In this document: in pieces, positions 1-10,025 of the stretch
Layout of the letters: the number at the start of each line of letters is the position of its first letter
Numbering within the stretch: the stretch's first letter is position 1
DNA from: Providencia rettgeri
GTDB lineage: Bacteria; Pseudomonadota; Gammaproteobacteria; Enterobacterales; Enterobacteriaceae
NCBI RefSeq assembly: GCF_041075285.1
Contig: NZ_CP163512.1
Span: forward strand, 1,364,001-1,428,000
DNA: 64,000 nt
Direction: 5' to 3'
Translations under genes and position numbers: made by a program
The notes under the pieces: generated by a model
What the model saw: the letters and a program-made list of their open reading frames with translations, nothing else
Databases searched by the model: none
What the model was told of the DNA's origin: nothing

Positions 1-126
1 TACACAGGGTTGTAATTTCATGACATGTTGAAAATACAGTGCGGCACACTCTAACATAAAGGCGGTAAAGGCCATTAATAGCCACGCGCCTCGTCCTTGT
101 GAGCAGTAGTTAAAAAATCGAAACAT
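1..126 (-). CDS. dsbB: Disulfide bond formation protein B, N-terminal part (cut by window edge)
   Basis: DsbB is the inner-membrane quinone reductase that re-oxidises periplasmic DsbA. Only the first 42 codons are present; the gene runs off the left edge. Reading from the ATG at 126, the peptide begins [20 protein letters not shown] and ends at QPCV. This matches the DsbB N-terminus from memory: cytoplasmic arm, first membrane helix, then the first cysteine of the CxxC redox pair at residue 41. The gene lies downstream of nhaB on the same strand, a neighbour pair also found in E. coli. The second Cys of the motif is outside the window. Confidence 0.93.
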   Translation of the reverse strand, partial: MFRFFNYCSQGRGAWLLMAFTAFMLECAALYFQHVMKLQPCV

Positions 127-237
127 ACGTGAGATATCCTAATTGAGTGATGCGCACATTTTGCCCCTATCTGACTGATAAAAAAAGCGCTTAAAGCAAA
201 ATAAATACCGTTTCTAGTTAGGTTTTACCAAACATTA

Positions 238-267
238 CAATCAGGCGCTAGGAAAAACGCCTGATTG
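238..267 (-). terminator. Inverted repeat after nhaB, possible terminator
   Basis: Perfect 10-bp inverted repeat CAATCAGGCG / CGCCTGATTG with a 10-nt loop, 16 bp past the nhaB stop. No strong U-tract follows on the minus strand, so it may be an mRNA 3'-end stabiliser or weak terminator between nhaB and dsbB. Confidence 0.5.
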
Positions 268-283
268 ATATTACACATCATCA

Positions 284-1831
284 CTACCCAAAAGATATTA
301 AACCAATGGCGCCCATCCAATGTGTTATTGGCACCAACCAATACTCAATGCCTAATAAGCCAACAATGGTCATGACAATGGTATAAGGAAGAGCCATCCA
401 TACCATTCGACCATAAGATAAACGAATTAATGGGGAGAGGGCTGAGGTTAATAAAAATAAAAATGCGGCTTGTCCATTAGGTGTTGCCACCGATGGGAGG
501 TTTGTCCCTGTGTTGATGGCTACGGCTAAGAATTGGTATTGTTCCGCTGAAATAAGCCCTTCATTTGCGGCCTTCATGGCTTCTGTAATGTACACTGTAC
601 CGACAAAAACATTGTCTGATACGGCAGATAGCAAGCCATTAAACAGATAAAATAAGGACAGTTGAGAGGACTCGGATGATTGTAATACGAACTGAATAAA
701 CGGTGTGAATAGCTGTTGGTCAATAATAACAGCAACGATGCTGAAAAATACGGTTAATAATGCGGTGAAAGGGAGGGCTTCTTCGAACGCTTTACCCAGT
801 GCATGTTCGTCAGTGATGCCACAAAATGCAGTCGTTAACACAATCACGGATAAACCGATAAGCCCGACTTCGGCAAAATGGAATGCTAAAGCGACAATAA
901 GCCATATGCCAATTAAGCCTTGCACCCACAATTGTGCTTGTTCCCTTTTTGTCCGTTTGGCACTCATTTTTTTATCGTGGTCGGTTAAAATTTGGCGCAC
1001 ACTAGTTGGTAGTTCTGCCCCATAACCAAAGAGTTTGAATCTTTCAACTAAAAAACAAACGACTAACCCACAGAGGAAAACTGGGATAGTGACAGGTGCC
1101 ATGCGAATATAAAAAGTAATAAAATCCCAATCAACGTGTTTGGCGATGATTAAATTTTGGGGTTCACCGACCATGGTCATTACACCACCCAAGGCCGTAC
1201 CAATCCCAGCATGCATCATTAAACTACGTAAAAACGCGCGAAATTGCTCCAAGGTTTGTTTTTGTTCGCTGCTATTGATGAATTTATCATTTTGCAGGTC
1301 AATATCACTGTGTTGATTTGATGCATATTGGTGATAAATAGAATAGAAACCAATTGAAACGCTGATCACGACAGCAATGACGGTTAAAGCATCTAAAAAA
1401 GCAGATAGAAACGCACTTGCTAAGCAAAAAGCTAATGACAGAATTCGTTTAGAACGGACGTTTATCAGTAATTTGGTAAATACAAATAACAAAAGCTGCT
1501 TCATAAAATAGATACCAGCTACCATGAAGATCAGCAGTAAAACGACTTCAAGATTGTTACTGATTTCATGGGAAATCTGCGCAGGGCTTGTCATACCAAT
1601 GAGCACGGCCTCGATTGCGAGTAGGCCACCGGGTTGTAATGGATAGCATTTTAATGCCATTGCTAATGTGAATATAAATTCAATCACTAATAGCCATCCA
1701 GCAATAAACGGGCTGGCAAAATAGAAAACAATAGGGTTAATGATGAGAAAAGTAATTATCGCAAGCTTGTACCAATCAGGTGAATTCCCAAGAAAGTTTT
1801 TCAAAAATGCACTTTTTAAACTAAAATCCAT
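284..1831 (-). CDS. nhaB: Na+/H+ antiporter NhaB
   Basis: Inner-membrane electrogenic sodium/proton antiporter of the NhaB family, which exports Na+ and helps regulate internal pH. The 515-residue product is full length for the family (E. coli about 513). It is almost entirely hydrophobic segments, with characteristic stretches such as [20 protein letters not shown] residues near 55-75, [21 protein letters not shown] near 205-225, and [20 protein letters not shown] near 435-455. The ATG at 1831 is preceded by GAGGA about 13 nt upstream. It is divergent from fadR across about 195 bp, the arrangement seen in E. coli. Assignment is by family knowledge and is firm. Confidence 0.97.
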   Translation of the reverse strand: MDFSLKSAFLKNFLGNSPDWYKLAIITFLIINPIVFYFASPFIAGWLLVIEFIFTLAMALKCYPLQPGGLLAIEAVLIGMTSPAQISHEISNNLEVVLLLIFMVAGIYFMKQLLLFVFTKLLINVRSKRILSLAFCLASAFLSAFLDALTVIAVVISVSIGFYSIYHQYASNQHSDIDLQNDKFINSSEQKQTLEQFRAFLRSLMMHAGIGTALGGVMTMVGEPQNLIIAKHVDWDFITFYIRMAPVTIPVFLCGLVVCFLVERFKLFGYGAELPTSVRQILTDHDKKMSAKRTKREQAQLWVQGLIGIWLIVALAFHFAEVGLIGLSVIVLTTAFCGITDEHALGKAFEEALPFTALLTVFFSIVAVIIDQQLFTPFIQFVLQSSESSQLSLFYLFNGLLSAVSDNVFVGTVYITEAMKAANEGLISAEQYQFLAVAINTGTNLPSVATPNGQAAFLFLLTSALSPLIRLSYGRMVWMALPYTIVMTIVGLLGIEYWLVPITHWMGAIGLISFG

Positions 1832-2026
1832 TATGATCCGTTATCCTCTTATTGGATGTCATGTGACATCACATACTACTCTTATCTTTTACGGATTTTA
1901 AGTCTATTTGCTAATTGATACTGTATGAATTATATGGGAATTCTATGATTTGCTAACTATATCAGAGGACGACAATCTGGTATGATTTCCCCAATATCCG
2001 TTTAAAAGGTTTGGAATAATAAAAAT

Positions 2027-2743
2027 ATGGTTATTAAAGCTCAAAGCCCGGCAGGTTTTGCGGAAGAGTATATTATTGAAAGTATATGGAACAACCGTTT
2101 TCCACCAGGTTCAATCTTGCCTGCTGAGCGCGAACTTTCTGAGTTAATTGGTGTGACCCGCACCACATTGCGTGAAGTATTACAGCGGCTAGCTCGTGAT
2201 GGTTGGTTAACCATACAGCATGGTAAACCGACTAAGGTGAATAACTATTGGGAGACATCAGGCTTAAATATTTTAGAAACATTAGCTCGATTAGATCACG
2301 ATAGGGTTCCACAACTTATTGATAATTTACTGGCAGTACGAACAAATATTGCCTCGATTTTTATCCGAACGGCATTTCGGAATAACCCAGAAAAGTCCTT
2401 AGAAGTGTTAGCGGGCAGAGAAAAAGTCGAAGATAACTCAGATGCATTTAGTGATTTGGATTACAATATTTTTCGCGGCTTAGCTTTTGCATCAGGAAAC
2501 CCCATTTATGGTTTAATTATCAATGGGTTAAAGGGGTTGTATACCCGTGTTGGGCGATACTATTTTTCGAATCCAGAGGCAAGGCGCTTAGCATTAAGCT
2601 TTTATCAGCAGTTAAGTCACCTGTGCCGTGAACAAGCGTATGATCGCATTATGGAATGTGTACGTAATTACGGTAAAGAAAGTGGCATAATTTGGCATTC
2701 CATGCAAGGCAATATGCCATCTGATTTAGCGCATATTCGCTAA
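2027..2743 (+). CDS. fadR: Fatty acid metabolism regulator FadR
   Basis: GntR-family transcription factor that represses fatty-acid degradation genes, activates fabA/fabB in enterics, and is released from DNA by long-chain acyl-CoA. The 238-residue protein matches the usual length. The N-terminal winged helix-turn-helix (about residues 10-75) contains the GntR signature [20 protein letters not shown] followed by [15 protein letters not shown]. The remainder is the all-helical acyl-CoA-binding domain. The ATG start begins [16 protein letters not shown] as in orthologues. It is divergent from nhaB and followed by a clear terminator. Confidence 0.97.
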   Translation: MVIKAQSPAGFAEEYIIESIWNNRFPPGSILPAERELSELIGVTRTTLREVLQRLARDGWLTIQHGKPTKVNNYWETSGLNILETLARLDHDRVPQLIDNLLAVRTNIASIFIRTAFRNNPEKSLEVLAGREKVEDNSDAFSDLDYNIFRGLAFASGNPIYGLIINGLKGLYTRVGRYYFSNPEARRLALSFYQQLSHLCREQAYDRIMECVRNYGKESGIIWHSMQGNMPSDLAHIR

Positions 2744-2767
2744 CACGGTGAAAACCTGTTTTGTCAA

Positions 2768-2798
2768 GCCAGCATTCAGTGATGATTGCTGGCTTTTT
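2768..2798 (+). terminator. Rho-independent terminator of fadR
   Basis: Stem GCCAGCA / TGCTGGC (2768-2774 and 2787-2793) with a 12-nt loop, followed directly by TTTTT, 25 bp after the fadR stop. Confidence 0.85.
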
Positions 2799-3200
2799 GC
2801 TATTCATTGACACGGAGTTTCCTTTTTACTGCCCTTAACCAAAAATACGCAAGGGAGCTGCCGCTATCTTGGCGTGAAATTGCCATATTCAAACAATAAT
2901 CTGCTTATAGTAAATTTGTTGGGATATAAGTTTGTTGGTTGTGCTTTTTTGGGTATGTGTGATTAAAGCATTATCAATAGCCATTTTTTGCTTATTGATA
3001 GATTCTACTAAAAAAGATATCAGTAGTTTCGCTATTTTTTATTAATTTATGTGTAACTTACTGATAATAAAGCATCGTATAAGAAAGCGTTATTCTGGGT
3101 CTTAGCATTAAAATCTATTTTGTAAATATAATGTGACAATAATTGAATTTTTTATCTGAATTGTTAAAAGTGTTAATCCACTGCATTGGCAAAAGAATAC
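2799..3200. other. AT-rich fadR-dadA intergenic region
   Basis: No gene seen. It holds an 8-bp inverted repeat TATCAATA / TATTGATA (2972-2979 and 2993-3000) that could be an operator. There is also a CRP-like site: TGTGA at 3132-3136, a 6-nt spacer, then TTGAA at 3143-3147, of which only the left half is canonical. E. coli dadAX is known to respond to cAMP-CRP and Lrp, so regulatory use is plausible but not shown. Confidence 0.4.
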
Positions 3201-3215
3201 TAGAATATTATTCTA
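3201..3215 (+). promoter_or_regulatory. Perfect Lrp consensus site before dadA
   Basis: TAGAATATTATTCTA matches all 15 positions of the published Lrp consensus YAGHAWATTWTDCTR. It ends 34 bp before the dadA start codon. Lrp with alanine or leucine controls dadAX in E. coli, so this is very likely a real operator; its exact position relative to the promoter is not known here. Confidence 0.75.
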
Positions 3216-3249
3216 ATGAATAAGTCATCATTTTGCGGCTGAGGATCCT

Positions 3250-4551
3250 ATGAAAATTCTAGTGTTAGGTGCAGGTGTTATTGGTGTGACAACAGCATGG
3301 TATTTGGCGCAAGAAGGCCATGAAGTCATTGTTGTGGATAGGCAGCACGATGCTGCGGAAGAAACCAGTGCAGGTAATGCAGGGCAAGTTTCCCCGGGGT
3401 ATGCAACGCCATGGGGCGCGCCGGGTATTCCACTGAAAGCAGTGAAATGGATGTTTGAAAAACACGCGCCATTAGCAATTCGACCAGATGGGTCATTGTT
3501 TCAACTGCGTTGGATGTGGCAAATGCTGAAAAATTGCGATATTCAACACTATACGATGAATAAAAGCCGTATGGTGCGTATCGCTGAGTATAGTCGCGAT
3601 TGCATGCGTGAGCTTAGAAAGGATACGGGTATTCATTACGAGGAGCGGCAAGGGGGAACATTGCAGCTATTTCGTACAGCCAAACAATTTGATAATGCTG
3701 CTAACGATATCGCTGTACTGCAACAAGAGGGCGTACCGTACGAGCTATTAACGTCTGATGAATTAGTCAATGCAGAGCCTGCACTTGAATATGTGAAGCA
3801 TAAGCTGACGGGGGGCTTACGTTTACCGAATGATGAAACTGGCGATTGTCAGCAATTTACGAAAAAACTCGCTAAAATGGCGAGTGATGCGGGGGTTAAA
3901 TTCCAATTTGGCATGCAGGTTGAACAGATATTAACCCAAGGGCAACGTGTTAGCGGCGTCCGTATTGATGGGCAAATTATGCAGGCGGATCGCTATGTTG
4001 TTGCTATGGGTTCATACTCTACGGCGATATTACAAAAATTGGTTAAAATCCCCGTCTATCCATTAAAAGGCTATTCGTTGACGATGCCAATTATTGATCC
4101 TCAAAGAGCACCAACTTCAACCATTTTAGATGAAACCTATAAAATTGCAGTCACGCGTTTTGATGAGCGCATTCGTGTTGGTGGCATGGCGGAAGTGGTT
4201 GGGTTTAATTTAACTATCCTGAAAAAACGCTGTGAAACGTTGAAAATGGTGGTACAAGATTTATATCAAGGTGGGGGGGATATCGCTCAAGCTCAATTTT
4301 GGACAGGGCTAAGGCCGATGACGCCAGATGGTACCCCCATCGTTGGGCCAACCGCGTATAGCAATTTATATCTTAACACGGGACACGGTACGCTGGGTTG
4401 GACAATGGCATGTGGTGCAGGGAAGTTGCTGGCGGATTTAATTTCAGGTAACACACCCGCCATTGCTTCTGATGACTTATCGGTATCACGGTATCTCGAT
4501 GGGTTTAATACAAAATTAGTGGCAAGTGGGCATCTTAACCCCGCACGTTAA
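3250..4551 (+). CDS. dadA: D-amino acid dehydrogenase, small subunit
   Basis: FAD-dependent membrane-associated dehydrogenase that oxidises D-alanine and other D-amino acids to 2-oxo acids and ammonia, passing electrons to the respiratory chain. The 433-residue length matches the family (E. coli 432). The N-terminal dinucleotide-binding motif [19 protein letters not shown] (GxGxxG) is followed by the flavoprotein [17 protein letters not shown] stretch. The C-terminal FAD contact [14 protein letters not shown] and [14 protein letters not shown] are present. The start is supported by GAGGA at 3241-3245. It forms the catabolic alanine operon with dadX, 61 bp downstream; an Lrp site lies in the leader. 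Confidence 0.97.
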   Translation: MKILVLGAGVIGVTTAWYLAQEGHEVIVVDRQHDAAEETSAGNAGQVSPGYATPWGAPGIPLKAVKWMFEKHAPLAIRPDGSLFQLRWMWQMLKNCDIQHYTMNKSRMVRIAEYSRDCMRELRKDTGIHYEERQGGTLQLFRTAKQFDNAANDIAVLQQEGVPYELLTSDELVNAEPALEYVKHKLTGGLRLPNDETGDCQQFTKKLAKMASDAGVKFQFGMQVEQILTQGQRVSGVRIDGQIMQADRYVVAMGSYSTAILQKLVKIPVYPLKGYSLTMPIIDPQRAPTSTILDETYKIAVTRFDERIRVGGMAEVVGFNLTILKKRCETLKMVVQDLYQGGGDIAQAQFWTGLRPMTPDGTPIVGPTAYSNLYLNTGHGTLGWTMACGAGKLLADLISGNTPAIASDDLSVSRYLDGFNTKLVASGHLNPAR

Positions 4552-4612
4552 TTTGATGAACTATGTGACCGATGTGTTGATATAACAATAGACATATATT
4601 TAAGGAATTAAG

Positions 4613-5692
4613 ATGCCACGCCCAATTAGTGCTGTTATCCATCTAGACAATCTGCAACATAATTTATCAGTTGTGCGTCAGCACACCGGTCAGGCGAAAA
4701 TTTGGTCAGTTATGAAGGCGGATGGCTATGGCCACGGGATCAAGCATATTTGGTCATCACTGAGTGATACAGACGGTTTTGCCGTGTTAGATCTTCAAGA
4801 GGCGATATTACTGCGCGAAGAAGGTTGGGCCGGCCCTATTTTACTCCTTGAAGGTTTTTTTCAACCTCAAGATTTGGGGATGATTGATCAGTACCATCTA
4901 ACGACGAGTGTACACAGTGAATGGCAACTTTATGCTATTGAAAATGCGCAGCTTTCCGCACCAATTTCGGTATACGTGAAACTCAATAGCGGTATGAACC
5001 GCTTAGGTTTTTCCGTAGGTGAATATCAAAAAGTGGTGGAACGATTGGTAAAAATGCCCAATGTCAGTAGCGTTACTTTGATGAGCCACTTTGCAAACTC
5101 AGATAGGTGCAATGGGATTGCTGAACCATTCGAGAAAATCAAACAGTTTGGTCATTTGTCTTTACAAACCTGTATTGCCAATTCTGGTGCAACACTTTGG
5201 CACAAAGAAACACATTATGATTGGGTACGAACGGGAATATTACTGTATGGTGCATCCCCAAGTGGCAGATCAGCGGATATTCAACAATATTCGCTAAGAG
5301 CAGCGATGACGTTGCAGTCAGAGGTGATAGCAATACATGACATCGCTGCTGGGGAGTCGATAGGTTATGGGAGTCGATTTACTTCATCCAAACCGATGCG
5401 TATTGCGACAGTGGCTTGTGGTTATGCTGATGGCTATCCACGTCATGCACCGAATGGAACTCCCGTTTGGTGCAATGGAAAACGCTGTGCGCTATTAGGT
5501 GCAGTTTCTATGGATATGTTGAGTATTGATATTACTGATTGTAGTGATGTGAAATTAGGGGCGAAAGTGGAGTTGTGGGGGCAGAATTTACCTGTGGATG
5601 ATGTGGCACAAGCTTCAGGGACGATAGGCTATGAATTACTGTGTGCCCTTGCAAAAAGAGTTCCTATTCGTTACGAAAAAAGCGTAGAATAA
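4613..5692 (+). CDS. dadX: Catabolic alanine racemase
   Basis: PLP enzyme that interconverts L- and D-alanine, supplying D-alanine to DadA for catabolism and secondarily to peptidoglycan. The 359 residues are typical. The PLP-binding lysine is K35 in the motif WSVMKADGYGHG; the second catalytic tyrosine region GESIGYGSRF and the C-terminal CNGKRCALLGAVSMDM segment are visible. The start follows AAGGAATTAAG. Its position directly after dadA, rather than beside a biosynthetic context, argues for DadX over Alr. Confidence 0.95.
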   Translation: MPRPISAVIHLDNLQHNLSVVRQHTGQAKIWSVMKADGYGHGIKHIWSSLSDTDGFAVLDLQEAILLREEGWAGPILLLEGFFQPQDLGMIDQYHLTTSVHSEWQLYAIENAQLSAPISVYVKLNSGMNRLGFSVGEYQKVVERLVKMPNVSSVTLMSHFANSDRCNGIAEPFEKIKQFGHLSLQTCIANSGATLWHKETHYDWVRTGILLYGASPSGRSADIQQYSLRAAMTLQSEVIAIHDIAAGESIGYGSRFTSSKPMRIATVACGYADGYPRHAPNGTPVWCNGKRCALLGAVSMDMLSIDITDCSDVKLGAKVELWGQNLPVDDVAQASGTIGYELLCALAKRVPIRYEKSVE

Positions 5693-5824
5693 TTGTTCAC
5701 CAATGTTGTTGAACCCGCATATATTTAACTTTAAGTGTGATTTTGATTTTGAAGATTGGGGATCTTTGCATATTGATATAACATATAACTTTGATCCGTT
5801 TCTCATTCTTTTTAGGTTTAATTT

Positions 5825-6577
5825 ATGTCTAAAACAATTAAGTTAACCACACTTGCTGTGGCGTTAAGTGTATTATCTAGCGCGGCATTAGCTGGAACAT
5901 GGTCTGTTGGTGGTTCGGTATTGGCGCAGTCTACGCCGTATAAAGGCATTAAGTCTCGTGACTATCTTACACCAGTTCCCATTGTGAATTATGATAGCGA
6001 GAATTTTTACTTTCATACATTAGCGGCGGGTTACTATTTGTGGAATGATACGCAAGATCAGTTATCTTTAGATGCATTCTATTATCCACAATTCTTTAAA
6101 CCTAAAGACAATGATGACAAAGCCATGCGTGAATTAGACCGTCGTCGTGATACTGTCATGACAGGTTTAACATACCGCCATAAAGCTGACTGGGGAACAT
6201 TGCGTACCAATATTTCAGGTGACATCCTTGGGATCAGCAATGGTATTCGTGGTGAGTTTGCTTATCTATACGGTTTCAACGGTGATAAATGGTCTATCAC
6301 ACCCGGCCTAGGAATTAAATGGGATAGCAAAAACCAAAACCGTTATGAATACGGCGTTTCGTCAAAAGAGTCCCGTAATAGTGGTTTAAAACGGTATAAT
6401 CCAGGCTCAAGTTGGACGCCATATATGGAAGTCACGGGTAACTACCGTTTCGACGAAAATTGGACTGTGTTTGCACTGGGGCGTATTGACCGCCTGCCAA
6501 GTGAAGTTAAAGATAGCCCTATGGTTAATAAATCTGTTTCTGCCATTATGTGGACAGGTGTCACTTACACATTCTAA
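5825..6577 (+). CDS. mipA: MltA-interacting protein MipA (outer-membrane scaffold)
   Basis: MipA/OmpV-family outer-membrane beta-barrel. In E. coli it links the lytic transglycosylase MltA to PBP1B. The 250-residue product has a clear Sec signal peptide (MSKTIKLTTLAVALSVLSSAALA, cleavage after ALA near residue 23) and ends in an aromatic-rich beta strand terminating with Phe (WTGVTYTF), the usual outer-membrane assembly signature. It lies 132 bp after dadX on the same strand with no obvious terminator between them, and converges on yeaD as in the E. coli mipA-yeaD-gapA neighbourhood. Confidence 0.9.
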   Translation: MSKTIKLTTLAVALSVLSSAALAGTWSVGGSVLAQSTPYKGIKSRDYLTPVPIVNYDSENFYFHTLAAGYYLWNDTQDQLSLDAFYYPQFFKPKDNDDKAMRELDRRRDTVMTGLTYRHKADWGTLRTNISGDILGISNGIRGEFAYLYGFNGDKWSITPGLGIKWDSKNQNRYEYGVSSKESRNSGLKRYNPGSSWTPYMEVTGNYRFDENWTVFALGRIDRLPSEVKDSPMVNKSVSAIMWTGVTYTF

Positions 6578-6599
6578 TGGGTAGTGAAAAATAACTAAA

Positions 6600-6633
6600 C
6601 CCCAGTGAGATGTGCTTACTGGGGTTTTATTTT
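6600..6633. terminator. Terminator between mipA and yeaD
   Basis: Stem CCCCAGT / ACTGGGG (6600-6606, 6618-6624) followed by TTTTATTTT on the plus strand. It lies between convergent genes and chiefly serves mipA. Confidence 0.8.
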
Positions 6634-6642
6634 GCTTCAGGA

Positions 6643-7524
6643 TTAATCTTGTGGCTTATTATCCCGGCTCACCATGACCAACGACAGGCGGGCAGGGTGC
6701 TGGGCATCACTTTTCATTGGCACATTGATACTGGCCGTTTCAACACATACCATCTGTTTGTAACCATTATTTGGCATATCTTGCATACTGCATGACAATT
6801 CTGCCCAAGGGTTCCAACATACCACATCACTGTTATGGTAGTGGTGTAGCTCAATGGTACGGTTCCAACCATCATCACGCAGTAAGCTGTATTCTTCGGG
6901 CTCAGAATAGATGCGATCAGTGTGTTTGTTAAATTTTAACGGTTCAGACTCATATACTTCTTTATCGGTGACTTTGTCAAAATAGTGACCACCAAGACCA
7001 TAAACCGTCGCTTTGTGAATGTCACTGATATTAAAGTAGGAGTGTAATGCGGCGGTGGCTTCAAAATCACCGTAGCTTTCGAGCTCAAGCTCACAAGTTT
7101 CACCGAGTTTCATTCGTAAAATCAAGGTGAACTCATGAGGCCATAATTTACGGGTATATTCGGTATCAGTAAGTGTGAAAGTAAGGATCACACCATCATC
7201 ATGCTCATTATGTGCGGTAAACTGCCAAGGCAAAATACGGGCAAAACCGTGGCTTGGGCTAGCAACAGGGCCAAACCATGGCCAACAAATCGGAACGCCT
7301 CCACGGATTGCTACACCTTCTTTAAACGCACTTTCTGAACTTAACCAGAGGCAAGGTTTTTGCCCTGAAGGCTGCCAATCAATCAGATGTGCGCCTTGTA
7401 AACTCACTGCACCACGAACTTTTGGGTGAGAAACCACGATCAGAGGGAGCTCACCTAATTGGCGTTGAGTGATATAAGCGGAAAGTTGTTTGATGACAGG
7501 TAAAGCAAAAATTTTGTCGTGCAT
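6643..7524 (-). CDS. yeaD: D-hexose-6-phosphate mutarotase YeaD
   Basis: Aldose 1-epimerase-fold enzyme of the glucose-6-phosphate 1-epimerase family, interconverting alpha and beta anomers of hexose 6-phosphates. The 293-residue length equals that of the E. coli protein. Visible family segments include GGVPICWPWFGP near 75-87, HSYFNISD near 164-171 with the catalytic-type histidine, and CVETASI near the C-terminus. It sits downstream of gapA on the same strand, separated by the gapA terminator, so it is probably expressed separately. Confidence 0.92.
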   Translation of the reverse strand: MHDKIFALPVIKQLSAYITQRQLGELPLIVVSHPKVRGAVSLQGAHLIDWQPSGQKPCLWLSSESAFKEGVAIRGGVPICWPWFGPVASPSHGFARILPWQFTAHNEHDDGVILTFTLTDTEYTRKLWPHEFTLILRMKLGETCELELESYGDFEATAALHSYFNISDIHKATVYGLGGHYFDKVTDKEVYESEPLKFNKHTDRIYSEPEEYSLLRDDGWNRTIELHHYHNSDVVCWNPWAELSCSMQDMPNNGYKQMVCVETASINVPMKSDAQHPARLSLVMVSRDNKPQD

Positions 7525-7706
7525 AGTATCGGCCTGTGTTGATAGAGACAGCGTTAATACGCATTATACGTTTTGCGTGTAGCGGATTTGTGCGGTGTAT
7601 GGCACTTATCTTTAATTTTACAGAAAGTGGTTTTATACGGTATCGAATAATGGATTAAAGATAAATAACGTAAGAGAAAATTTTAATGCAGCATTCGAGA
7701 CGATAC

Positions 7707-7730
7707 AAAAGAGCCGCCAAATGGCGGCTC
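7707..7730 (-). terminator. Terminator of gapA
   Basis: Nine-bp inverted repeat GAGCCGCCA / TGGCGGCTC with minimal loop, followed on the minus strand by TTTT, about 25 bp after the gapA stop. Confidence 0.85.
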
Positions 7731-7755
7731 AGTCAGACTGGTTGCTTTACAGCTC

Positions 7756-8769
<1,014 letters not shown>

Positions 8770-8959
8770 TTATTCGTGAATTAAGTTGTAGTTAAAGTTA
8801 CCAAAACCTTGCCAGCCGTCAAGCGGAATCGTGTCAATTATTGAAAAAAATCAATTCTGATACCACCAACTGCTTATTTGTCAGCCACTTCAGCGGCAAA
8901 TACAGCCGCACGTATTATCGGGATTGTGCAGCATAATGAAACCATCTATCAGTGATATA

Positions 8960-8975
8960 TGTGATACGGTTCACA
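8960..8975. promoter_or_regulatory. CRP-type site between gapA and msrB
   Basis: TGTGA-N6-TCACA with perfect half-sites (TGTGATACGGTTCACA) lies about 210 bp upstream of gapA and about 130 bp upstream of msrB, in a 355-bp divergent region with no gene. gapA is reported to be cAMP-CRP responsive in E. coli. Which gene it serves here is not decided. Confidence 0.7.
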
Positions 8976-9106
8976 AATCAAAACGGAAAGTAAGATGCTT
9001 CTTAGTTTAGAATAGTTTTACAAAAAATGTTGTTAATTTTTTGTTGCTCGAAATTGCAGTATGATAGTCATCAACCGAATAAACTATTTAAATACGTGGG
9101 TAAGTC

Positions 9107-9520
9107 ATGTCACATAAAGATAAGCAACACGTTGATATTTCAGGTTTAAATGAAATGCAGCGCTATGTTACACAGCAAGCGGGCACGGAGCCGCCATTCA
9201 GCGGTCAATTATTGCATAACCGTAAAGAAGGTGTGTACGAATGTCTGTGTTGTGGTACACCTTTATTTATGTCTGAAACCAAATTTGACGCAGGTTGTGG
9301 GTGGCCAAGCTTTTATGAACCAGTGAACGAGCATGCGATTAAATACATCGAAGATTTCTCCCATGGCATGCATCGCATTGAGGTTCGCTGCCAACATTGT
9401 AATGCTCATTTAGGGCATGTATTTCCAGATGGTCCCATGCCAACGGGTCAACGTTACTGTATTAATTCAGCATCCTTAAGCTTTTTGGACAAAGCATCAG
9501 GCGAAAAGACACGAGGTTAG
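9107..9520 (+). CDS. msrB: Peptide methionine-R-sulfoxide reductase B
   Basis: Repairs oxidised proteins by reducing the R-epimer of methionine sulfoxide. The 137-residue cytoplasmic protein has both structural zinc pairs, C46-x-x-C49 (ECLCCG) and C95-x-x-C98 (CQHC), the conserved CGWPSF stretch at 64-69, and the catalytic cysteine C118 in RYCINS. The length is that of E. coli MsrB. It is divergent from gapA and followed by yeaC, as in E. coli. The stop codon is immediately followed by three tandem 10-bp repeats. Confidence 0.97.
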   Translation: MSHKDKQHVDISGLNEMQRYVTQQAGTEPPFSGQLLHNRKEGVYECLCCGTPLFMSETKFDAGCGWPSFYEPVNEHAIKYIEDFSHGMHRIEVRCQHCNAHLGHVFPDGPMPTGQRYCINSASLSFLDKASGEKTRG

Positions 9521-9550
9521 GCTGCTGAAGGCTGCTGAAGGCTGCTGAAG
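9521..9550 (+). repeat. Three tandem copies of a 10-bp unit after msrB
   Basis: GCTGCTGAAG occurs three times head to tail, starting with the first base after the msrB stop codon. It is non-coding in this frame and 10 bp is not a codon multiple; it is probably a slippage product. Confidence 0.9.
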
Positions 9551-9650
9551 TCTATAATTTTATATCAACAATACTGAGCGGTAACGATTCAGCTAAAGGT
9601 TAGAACAGTTTAGTCAAAAAACAATTTTTATTTTTTAAAGGAGCAGTGCC

Positions 9651-9953
9651 GTGAGCGTAGACATCGACCCTAAACATATTGAGCAATTACTGGCTGTGAT
9701 GACGCCAGAAATTTATGAGCGCCTCGTTACGGCTGTTGAATTAGGAAAATGGCCTGATGGTATCCCTTTAACGGCAGAGCAGAAAGAACATAGTTTGCAA
9801 ATGGTGATGCTGTGGCAATCGCGCAATAATCATAACCCTGAACACATGACTGTCGGCACAAACGGTGAGATCACCATGAAGAGCAAGCAAGAGCTTAAAG
9901 CGATGTTCCAAGGGGATCGTCTCGCGACATTAAAACCACAAAATGATAATTAG
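9651..9953 (+). CDS. yeaC: YeaC family protein (DUF1315), function unknown
   Basis: Small soluble conserved protein of 100 residues; E. coli YeaC is about 90. The diagnostic core MTPEIYERLVTAVELGKWPDG is followed by LTAEQKEHSLQMVMLWQ. No catalytic motif or membrane segment is visible and no biochemical role is established to my knowledge. The start is GTG, supported by AAAGGAG at 9638-9644. It follows msrB at 130 bp, a conserved gene order, and is closed by a bidirectional terminator. Confidence 0.88.
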   Translation: MSVDIDPKHIEQLLAVMTPEIYERLVTAVELGKWPDGIPLTAEQKEHSLQMVMLWQSRNNHNPEHMTVGTNGEITMKSKQELKAMFQGDRLATLKPQNDN

Positions 9954-9987
9954 CACTGCGAGATTAACGGCAAAATGGGTGGTTATT

Positions 9988-10015
9988 AAAGGGGATACTT
10001 GCCTTTATCCCCTTT
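9988..10015. terminator. Bidirectional terminator after yeaC
   Basis: Perfect 10-bp stem AAAGGGGATA / TATCCCCTTT with an 8-nt loop; the A/T-rich outer stem gives short U-runs in both directions. It separates the convergent yeaC and the membrane-protein gene. Confidence 0.8.
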
Positions 10016-10025
10016 AAAGCCGTGG

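Noticed and set aside
1855..1880. CRP site upstream of nhaB
   Set aside because: TGTGA and TCACA are present but separated by only 2 bp, so they do not form a CRP site; the small ATGTCA/TGACAT inverted repeat there has no assigned regulator.
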